A DNA stretch of 5,272 bases from contig CAMZED010000102.1 in assembly GCA_947305675.1 (NCBI GenBank), positions 1 to 5,272 of the forward strand, written 5' to 3'. This document shows, piece by piece, positions 1 through 4,054 of this stretch; position 1 is the stretch's first letter; each line of letters starts with the position of its first letter. The stretch comes from an uncultured Clostridia bacterium. GTDB taxonomy: Bacteria; Bacillota; Clostridia; Oscillospirales; CAG-382. The position numbers and the translations under genes were made by a program. The notes beneath the pieces are model-generated. The model was not told the origin of the DNA. It did not search any database and saw nothing but the letters and a program-made list of their open reading frames with translations.

Positions 1-755
1 GGGGATACACCGCCGCTTCGATTCTCGATTTTATCGATCGCGTCGGCGTGGCGAAGAACAATTCGCTGGTCGATATCGCGCTTTTGGAGCATTGCGTGCG
101 TGAGGATCTTAACAAGAACGCGCAAAGGCGCGTAGCCGTTACCGACCCCGTAAAAGTTACCGTGACAAACTATCCCTCCGACAGGACCGAATATTTCGAT
201 CTTCCCAACAACCCCAACGACCCGGAAGCGGGCAGCCGCAAGCTCCCCTTCACGCGCGAACTGTTTGTCGAGAGGGAAGACGTTTCGCTCGATCCGCCGC
301 CAAAATATTTCAGAATGAAAAAAGACGGCGAAGTCCGGCTTATGGGTGCTTATATAGTTAAAGTGACCGACATTCTCACCGGTCCCGACGGAAATATCAC
401 CGAGGTCCTGTGCGAGGCCGATCTTGCCACCGGCAACGGGATGCCCGCCGACGGCAGAAAGATAAAAGGGACAATACACTGGCTTTCGGCTTCCGATTGC
501 GCCGAGACCGACGTCGTCCTTTACGACCGCCTTTTCACCGAACCGGATATGAATTCGGTCGAGTCGGCAAAATACGCCGAATATCTCAATCCTTCGTCGA
601 AACGGCTCGTAAAAGGCGTAAAGATCGAAAAATCGCTGCTCGACGCCCTCCCCGGCGAAAAATTCCAGTTCGTCCGCAAAGGCTATTTCTGCCGCGATAC
701 GAAAGAAAACGTTTTCAACAGCGTAGTCGAACTTAAAGACAGCAAAAAGTTTTGA
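1..755 (+). CDS. glnS: Glutaminyl-tRNA synthetase, C-terminal part (5' truncated by window edge)
   Basis: Charges tRNA-Gln with glutamine in the cytoplasm. The frame is open from the first base; codons run from position 3, and the two leading bases fit the last two of an Arg codon. The visible ~251 residues match the C-terminal part of bacterial GlnRS (E. coli enzyme about 554 residues). They begin at the GYTAASI segment, followed by the helical stretch with SLVDIALLEHCVREDLN and AVTDPVKV. The two anticodon-binding beta-barrels follow, with landmarks NPNDPEAGSRKLPF, EVRLMGAY, KGTIHWLSA, LYDRLF and FQFVRKGYFC. The HIGH and KMSKS catalytic motifs lie before the window. The GTG at 48 is internal, because homology continues upstream of it. 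The stop is TGA at 753-755. The last 46 bp recur downstream at 1252-1297. Discriminating GlnRS from GluRS is easy here, since bacterial GluRS has an all-helical C-terminus. Confidence 0.96.
   Translation, partial: GYTAASILDFIDRVGVAKNNSLVDIALLEHCVREDLNKNAQRRVAVTDPVKVTVTNYPSDRTEYFDLPNNPNDPEAGSRKLPFTRELFVEREDVSLDPPPKYFRMKKDGEVRLMGAYIVKVTDILTGPDGNITEVLCEADLATGNGMPADGRKIKGTIHWLSASDCAETDVVLYDRLFTEPDMNSVESAKYAEYLNPSSKRLVKGVKIEKSLLDALPGEKFQFVRKGYFCRDTKENVFNSVVELKDSKKF
710..755 (+). repeat. Direct repeat copy 1: functional 3' end of glnS
   Basis: These are the final 46 bp of the intact glnS frame, encoding VFNSVVELKDSKKF and the TGA stop. They match 1252-1297 at 42 of 46 positions on the same strand, at a distance of 542 bp. 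Similarity starts abruptly at the C at 710; the bases before it (AAAGAAAA here, TTCCGGG at copy 2) are unrelated. It ends at the stop codon, apart from some A-rich resemblance just after it. The pair flanks the lipoprotein gene. Confidence 0.9.
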
Positions 756-756
756 C

Positions 757-760
757 GGAG
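757..760 (+). promoter_or_regulatory. Ribosome binding site of the lipoprotein gene
   Basis: GGAG lies one base after the glnS stop codon. It is 13 nt before the ATG at 774 and 10 nt before an in-frame TTG at 771. The spacing suits the TTG slightly better and the codon type suits the ATG, so the start is uncertain by one codon. Its position suggests translation coupled to, or read through from, glnS. Confidence 0.5.
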
Positions 761-773
761 AATAAAAACGTTG

Positions 774-1232
774 ATGAGATCATTGAAACTATTCGCGCTC
801 TTCGCGGCCGCGGCAATGATCCTGTCCTCTTGCACCGTTTTGATCAGGATACCGGACAGCGGGATACCGGACGGATACGTCTCCGCCGTGGAATATTTTG
901 ATAATGAATCATTTCAGGATTACCTGGATTACTGCAAGTATATCTACGCCGACAGCGACGCCGTGCCCGGGCGCGCGGGTCTTTCCACCGTCACAAAGCA
1001 GGATATCGTGACGCTCGCGGGTTATTTCGATAACTTCCGCTCCTGGATGGAAACGTGCAAGCGGCTGGACGAATACGATTTCGATCCGACGTGCGTCGAT
1101 AACGCCGACTGGTTCCGTATTAAGACCGAACCGCTTGTGTTCGATGATTTTACCGATGAATACGCGGATTATACCATATGGTTCTTTGATTCTCAAACCT
1201 CGACGCTGTTTTATTTTCACTTGAATATATAA
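774..1232 (+). CDS. Small secreted lipoprotein of unknown function
   Basis: I do not recognise the family. The 152-residue product (numbered from the ATG) has a textbook lipoprotein signal: Arg2 and Lys5, a hydrophobic run of A, L, F, M and I, then the lipobox LSSC with the lipidated Cys at residue 20. The mature part is about 133 residues, acidic and aromatic-rich (many D, Y, F and W), with further Cys at 54, 95 and 107. It should sit on the outer face of the cytoplasmic membrane. Residues 26-34 carry a small internal repeat (IPDSGIPDG). An in-frame TTG at 771 is an alternative start. The gene follows glnS by 18 nt and has no obvious promoter of its own. It ends in TAA at 1230-1232, overlapping the A-rich start of a partial terminator. 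Its location between two copies of the glnS 3' end suggests that it arrived as a unit. No enzyme motif is visible. Confidence 0.78.
   Translation: MRSLKLFALFAAAAMILSSCTVLIRIPDSGIPDGYVSAVEYFDNESFQDYLDYCKYIYADSDAVPGRAGLSTVTKQDIVTLAGYFDNFRSWMETCKRLDEYDFDPTCVDNADWFRIKTEPLVFDDFTDEYADYTIWFFDSQTSTLFYFHLNI
847..872 (+). repeat. Two 11-bp direct repeats inside the lipoprotein gene
   Basis: GGATACCGGAC occurs at 847-857 and again at 862-872, a 15-bp period (five codons). It gives the IPDS/GIPD duplication just after the lipidated cysteine, in what would be the flexible tether. It is probably a simple tandem duplication by slippage. Confidence 0.7.
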
Positions 1233-1257
1233 AACAAAGCCGCCTTCCGGGCGTTTT
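1231..1257 (+). terminator. Partial intrinsic terminator at the end of the lipoprotein gene
   Basis: An A-rich lead and AAAGC precede the stem CGCC (1241-1244), loop TTCCG, stem GGCG (1250-1253), then TTTT. The left arm reads AAAGCCGCC and would pair fully with GGCGGCTTT, but the right arm stops after GGCG. From 1252 the bases belong to the glnS repeat, which also supplies the T-run. So this is a short, weak stem, probably the remains of a stronger terminator cut at the repeat junction. Termination here may be leaky; the stronger hairpin at 1379-1417 backs it up. Confidence 0.5.
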
Positions 1258-1297
1258 CAACAGCGTAGTTCAACTTAAGGACAGCAAAAAGTTTTAA
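1252..1297 (+). pseudogene. Direct repeat copy 2: displaced 3' end of glnS
   Basis: This 46-bp remnant encodes VFNSVVQLKDSKKF and a TAA stop when read in the glnS frame, but has no start or upstream gene body. Against copy 1 the four changes are GTC to GTT (silent), GAA to CAA (Glu to Gln), AAA to AAG (silent) and TGA to TAA (stop kept). That pattern suggests both copies were once working gene ends under coding selection, not a freshly copied non-coding repeat. It begins inside what looks like the right arm of the lipoprotein terminator, which points to a recombination junction at about 1250-1253. Confidence 0.8.
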
Positions 1298-1310
1298 TAA
1301 TTAAAAAGTG

Positions 1311-1325
1311 TGCAGAGATGCAGAG
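1311..1325. repeat. Tandem 7-mer TGCAGAG
   Basis: TGCAGAG occurs at 1311-1317 and again at 1319-1325, one base apart, in the A-rich gap after the second glnS end. No function is evident. Confidence 0.5.
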
Positions 1326-1326
1326 T

Positions 1327-1347
1327 GTTCTTAAGGACAGTTACTAA
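1327..1347 (+). pseudogene. Possible third, degenerate glnS 3' end
   Basis: CTTAAGGACAG at 1330-1340 is identical to 1274-1284 in copy 2. With one codon (CAA) removed, the match grows to GTTCTTAAGGACAG. Read in the matching frame it gives V-L-K-D-S-Y and then TAA at 1345-1347, which resembles a GlnRS tail. The match is short, so it may be chance or a local duplication of copy 2. Confidence 0.35.
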
Positions 1348-1378
1348 GACAAGAACAACCGAGCATTTGCAGGGCAAG

Positions 1379-1417
1379 AAAACACCGAGATTACAGTAAT
1401 GTAGTCCCGGTGCTTTT
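1379..1417. terminator. Bidirectional intrinsic terminator between convergent operons
   Basis: The outer stem CACCG (1383-1387) pairs with CGGTG (1408-1412). After an A-C mismatch, G-C and A-T pairs and the inner stem TTAC/GTAG (one wobble) close a six-base loop AGTAAT at 1395-1400. AAAA precedes the stem and C then TTTT follows it, so each strand has a U-rich tail. It can end both the glnS/lipoprotein transcript and the oppositely directed nitrogen operon. A second small hairpin, TTTCTG-TTTA-CAGAAA at 1415-1430, abuts it and shares the T-run. Confidence 0.8.
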
Positions 1418-1479
1418 CTGTTTACAGAAAGAATCTGGTATTTGATAACTGTATGCACTATTTCAAAACAACAATTCGT

Positions 1480-2064
1480 CTAACTGTAAGTCTTGATGAT
1501 CTCTTCGGCGATCTGCCGTTTCGGAACGCAGCGGTCCATCGCCTGTTTTTCTATATAACGGTGAGCATCGGGCTCGGTCATTTTCAGCTCGCTGATCAGC
1601 AGCCATTTTGCACGGTTGACCAGCCGTATCTCGTTCATCTTTTCTTCAATGGAAAGCGTTTTCTTTTCGGTTTTCCGGATCCTTTCCCGGGCGCTGATCA
1701 GCCAGCCGGATGCCAGTTCGAACGATGATTTCGACGTCGGTTTCTGTATCAGGAATACCCCGTGCTCCGCAAGCTGATCGAATGACTGCGCATATTGCTC
1801 CGTCCTTGCCAGAAAGAGGACAACGGTCTGATAGCCGCTTACGGTATCGATGGCGAAACGGAGTCCGGAATCATCGGGAAGCGGTGAGTTTACTATTACC
1901 ATATCAAAATCCCGCTCTGCGATCGCCCGCTTGGCGGCGCTGACGTTGGAAACAAATTGGACGGGCGAAAAAACGGGGACGGAAAAGATCTCAGGCAGCG
2001 CCTGATTGAGTTTTTCAGAAGCCGAAACGACCAGAACGCTGTATACTTGCTCCTTCAGGCTCAC
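1480..2064 (-). CDS. ANTAR-domain antiterminator with degenerate receiver (NitR-like)
   Basis: Predicted cytoplasmic RNA-binding regulator of 194 residues. Residues ~7-115 have the receiver fold, but its phosphorylation site is lost. The acidic pair is Ser14-Ala15 and the phospho-acceptor position in DMVIVNSPLPDDSG is Asn59. The Thr/Ser switch position is about Leu85. Only the Lys108-Pro109 pair remains. A charged helical linker (~120-140) leads to the ANTAR domain (~140-193), seen in RLVNRAKWLLISELKMTEPDAHRYIEKQAM and RQIAEEII. ANTAR proteins bind paired stem-loops in leader RNA and block terminators. A protein of this kind next to glnA is known in clostridia as NitR. The start is GTG at 2064, fixed by a perfect AAAGGAGG 7 nt upstream. 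It is the last gene of the operon, 33 nt after glnA. Control is probably by dimerisation or partner binding, not phosphorylation; this is inferred. Confidence 0.93.
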   Translation of the reverse strand: MSLKEQVYSVLVVSASEKLNQALPEIFSVPVFSPVQFVSNVSAAKRAIAERDFDMVIVNSPLPDDSGLRFAIDTVSGYQTVVLFLARTEQYAQSFDQLAEHGVFLIQKPTSKSSFELASGWLISARERIRKTEKKTLSIEEKMNEIRLVNRAKWLLISELKMTEPDAHRYIEKQAMDRCVPKRQIAEEIIKTYS

Positions 2065-2071
2065 ACGCTCC

Positions 2072-2079
2072 CCTCCTTT
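2072..2079 (-). promoter_or_regulatory. Ribosome binding site of the ANTAR regulator gene
   Basis: AAAGGAGG on the minus strand, a full match to the anti-Shine-Dalgarno core, 7 nt before the GTG at 2064. It decides the non-ATG start and predicts efficient translation of the regulator. Confidence 0.85.
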
Positions 2080-2097
2080 CGCCGGATTTTTTGCGGA

Positions 2098-3309
2098 TCA
2101 TTCCGCGCAGTAGATTCCAAGGATTTTTGCGGGTATATGCGTTTTGATAAATCCGTCGTTTTGCGCGGCGGCTTTGGCGTCGGCGATAGTCTCGGGCAGT
2201 TTTGTAAGTCCGGAAACGGCTTTCGCATCGGCTTTGAACAGGTTGATATCGACCGGCTTCGGAAGCTCTGTTTGTTTTTGAATGCCGTCCAGCCCCGCCC
2301 AAATCAAAAGGGCAAAGGCGATATAGGGATTCGCCAAAGGATCGGGGGAGCGCAGCTCGGCGCGACGGAATTCCTTCGAGGCGGCGGGGATCCGTACCAG
2401 CTGCGAACGGTTTTCCGCTGACCAGGAAACGTAGCGCGGCGCTTTTCGCTGACCGAGCCTTCTGTAAGAATCCTCGGTCGGATCAAGAAAAACGGTCATC
2501 GGGATTGCTTTGTCGAGCACGCCCGCGATCATGTGCGTCAGTTTTTCGGAGGAGACGTCGGGACGGACCGACATATTGATATGAAAGCCGTTGCCGGGAT
2601 CGTCCGGAAGCGGTTTCGGAGAAAAATCGGCGAACAGACCGTTGCGGCGCGCCACGGTCTTGACGACCGTCTGGAACGTCATCACGTTATCCGCCGCCGT
2701 CAACGCCTCGGTGTAACGAAAATCGATCTCATTTTGTCCGGGGCCTTCCTCGTGGTGGGAGCTTTCCGGGCGGATGCCCATCTGCTCCAGCGTCAGACAG
2801 ATCTCGCGGCGCACATTTTCTCCCTTGTCCTCCGGCGCGATATCCATATAGCCGGCGCGGTCATACGGCGTCTTTGTGGGCTGATTTTTTTCATCCAGCT
2901 CAAACAGGTAAAATTCCTGCTCGGCGCCGAAATAGAAGGTGTAACCCGCCTCTGCCGCGTCGTCAACCGCCTTTTTAAGCAGGCTTCTCGTATCGCATTC
3001 AAACGGTTTACCGTCAGGATAGGTGATCGAGCAAAACATCCGCACGACCTTCCCGTGTTCCGGGCGCCAGGGCAGCCAGGTCAGCGTTTCGGGATCGGGA
3101 TGCAGGAACAGATCGGAATGCGCCTCGTCGCCGAAACCGGCGATGGCGGAGGCGTCGAAAGCGATGCCGTAGGTAAACGCACGGTCAAGCTCGTCCGGCA
3201 TGATCGAAATATTCTTCTGACGCCCGAACACGTCGCAGAATGCAAGACGGATGAATTTGACGTCCTCCTCGACAACGTATTGCATTACTTCTTCCTTTGA
3301 ATATTTCAT
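2098..3309 (-). CDS. glnA: Glutamine synthetase, type I, short form with altered flap residue
   Basis: Forms glutamine from glutamate, ammonium and ATP in the cytoplasm; type I enzymes are dodecamers. The beta-grasp N-terminus (~14-100) contains FDASAIAGF (Asp52) and SDLFLHPD. The catalytic domain follows. Metal ligands are present: Glu130 and Glu132 (GAEQEF), Glu187 and Glu194 (HHEEGPGQNEIDF), His243 (GNGFH) and Glu318 (RRAELRSPDP). Arginines 284, 301, 306 and 320 also match. At 403 residues it is shorter than the usual ~440, with a gap around 247-260 before the IAGVL helix. No adenylylation tyrosine is seen (NLF replaces the NLY motif). The flap reads SYRRLGQRKAP, so Lys289 sits where family members usually carry the catalytic Glu (Glu327 in the Salmonella enzyme). 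The ATG at 3309 has GGGAGG 5 nt upstream and lies 24 nt after the GXGXG gene. It is clearly of this family; full synthetase activity is likely but not certain because of Lys289. Confidence 0.95.
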   Translation of the reverse strand: MKYSKEEVMQYVVEEDVKFIRLAFCDVFGRQKNISIMPDELDRAFTYGIAFDASAIAGFGDEAHSDLFLHPDPETLTWLPWRPEHGKVVRMFCSITYPDGKPFECDTRSLLKKAVDDAAEAGYTFYFGAEQEFYLFELDEKNQPTKTPYDRAGYMDIAPEDKGENVRREICLTLEQMGIRPESSHHEEGPGQNEIDFRYTEALTAADNVMTFQTVVKTVARRNGLFADFSPKPLPDDPGNGFHINMSVRPDVSSEKLTHMIAGVLDKAIPMTVFLDPTEDSYRRLGQRKAPRYVSWSAENRSQLVRIPAASKEFRRAELRSPDPLANPYIAFALLIWAGLDGIQKQTELPKPVDINLFKADAKAVSGLTKLPETIADAKAAAQNDGFIKTHIPAKILGIYCAE

Positions 3310-3314
3310 AGTAT

Positions 3315-3320
3315 CCTCCC
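3315..3320 (-). promoter_or_regulatory. Ribosome binding site of glnA
   Basis: GGGAGG on the minus strand, 5 nt before the glnA ATG at 3309 and inside the 24-nt gap after the GXGXG gene. The gap is too short for a separate promoter plus leader, so glnA is most simply read from the operon transcript. Confidence 0.8.
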
Positions 3321-3333
3321 GCTTTCAGATGTT

Positions 3334-4053
3334 CTAATTGGCAACGTACAGTTGTTTATAAGGATTTTTGCTGTCCGGAGTCACGACCGTGAAAGGATGA
3401 TCCGTCAATTCTTCTTTATCCCCGCCGAACAGACGGCAGTATTCTGAGACGTAACGGCCGATCTCGGCTTTGTCTTGATCGGTCGCCGGTCTTGCCGTGA
3501 CCTGATCCGGAAAGGCGATATCCCGGCAATCGGAACGCAGGATCAACTTGCCGCCGTGCATTCCCGTGCAGGGAAAATTGCCAACGATCTTTTTGCCGTT
3601 TGTTCCGAGCCCGAGAACGACGATCACGCCGCCCGCCTGATATTCGCCGAGAAAACTTCCGGCTTTGCCGCCGATGACCATAACGGGGATCTTTTCTTCG
3701 TATGCTTTCATGTGGATCCCCGCCCGATAGCCCGCGTCGCCCTTGACGTAGATGCTGCCGCCGCGCATGGCGTACCCGACCGCGTCGCCAACACTTCCGC
3801 GGATAACGATCCTTCCGTCGTTCATCGTGTCGCCGACTGCGTCTTGCGCGTTGCCTTCAACAGTGATGCCGGCGCCGTTGAGATAGGCGCCGAGCGCATT
3901 GCCGGGAACGCCTTCCAGCGTTACGGAAACGTCCGACATCCCGGCGCAGATGAAGCGCTGACCGAGACAGCCCCTGACGGTGGTCTCTTTGTCCGCGGTG
4001 CGCAGTTTATCATTGATATCACGGTAACTCAGTCCTTTTGCCTGAATGATCAT
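3334..4053 (-). CDS. Stand-alone GXGXG subunit of split glutamate synthase (GltB C-terminal domain type)
   Basis: A 239-residue protein matching the GXGXG domain that forms the C-terminal part of the large glutamate synthase subunit. In many Archaea and anaerobic Firmicutes it is a separate gene. Residues ~44-150 show the right-handed beta-helix with a Gly-rich turn per coil: VTLEGVPGNALG, ITVEGNAQDAVG, IVIRGSVGDAVG, IYVKGDAGYRAG and VIGGKAGSFLG. GNFPCTGMHGG follows at ~158-168, and an alpha/beta tail of ~70 residues ends the chain. The domain has no active site of its own; in the fused enzyme it braces the glutaminase and FMN-synthase domains around the ammonia tunnel. The start ATG at 4053 comes one base after the TAA of the upstream oxidoreductase, with GGAGGTG inside that gene's end, so translation is probably coupled. 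Related formylmethanofuran dehydrogenase subunit C is an alternative, but the neighbours favour glutamate synthase. Confidence 0.93.
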   Translation of the reverse strand: MIIQAKGLSYRDINDKLRTADKETTVRGCLGQRFICAGMSDVSVTLEGVPGNALGAYLNGAGITVEGNAQDAVGDTMNDGRIVIRGSVGDAVGYAMRGGSIYVKGDAGYRAGIHMKAYEEKIPVMVIGGKAGSFLGEYQAGGVIVVLGLGTNGKKIVGNFPCTGMHGGKLILRSDCRDIAFPDQVTARPATDQDKAEIGRYVSEYCRLFGGDKEELTDHPFTVVTPDSKNPYKQLYVAN

Positions 4054-4054
4054 A

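Noticed and set aside
710..1297. Direct repeats as a CRISPR array or transposon with target-site duplication
   Set aside because: There are only two clear copies 542 bp apart, with a gene between them. There are no terminal inverted repeats and no transposase, and 46 bp with silent differences is not a normal target-site duplication.
1240..1300. Second glnS tail as a pure assembly artefact
   Set aside because: The copies differ at four sites, and the junction shares only a few bases with the expected sequence, so a simple repeat-collapse or overlap error does not explain it. A strain-chimera join cannot be fully excluded without reads.
1326..1357. Inverted repeat TGTTCTT/AAGAACA with an 18-nt loop as an operator or hairpin
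   Set aside because: The arms are seven A/T-rich bases in an A/T-rich gap, there is no T-run and no promoter nearby. It overlaps the better-explained glnS-like trace.
1379..1430. Tandem hairpins as an ANTAR target RNA
   Set aside because: The six-base loop is AGTAAT (ATTACT on the other strand), which lacks G at position 4, and the second loop has four bases. The site lies at the end of the operon, not in a leader.
1453..1728. Plus-strand open frame opposite the end of the ANTAR gene
   Set aside because: The minus-strand ANTAR domain is unmistakable in the same DNA, and the plus frame has no homology or ribosome site that I can see.
2533..3300. Long open frame on the plus strand opposite glnA (255 codons)
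   Set aside because: It is an antisense shadow of a clearly conserved glutamine synthetase. The product is Arg/Val-rich with no recognisable domain and no matching ribosome site.
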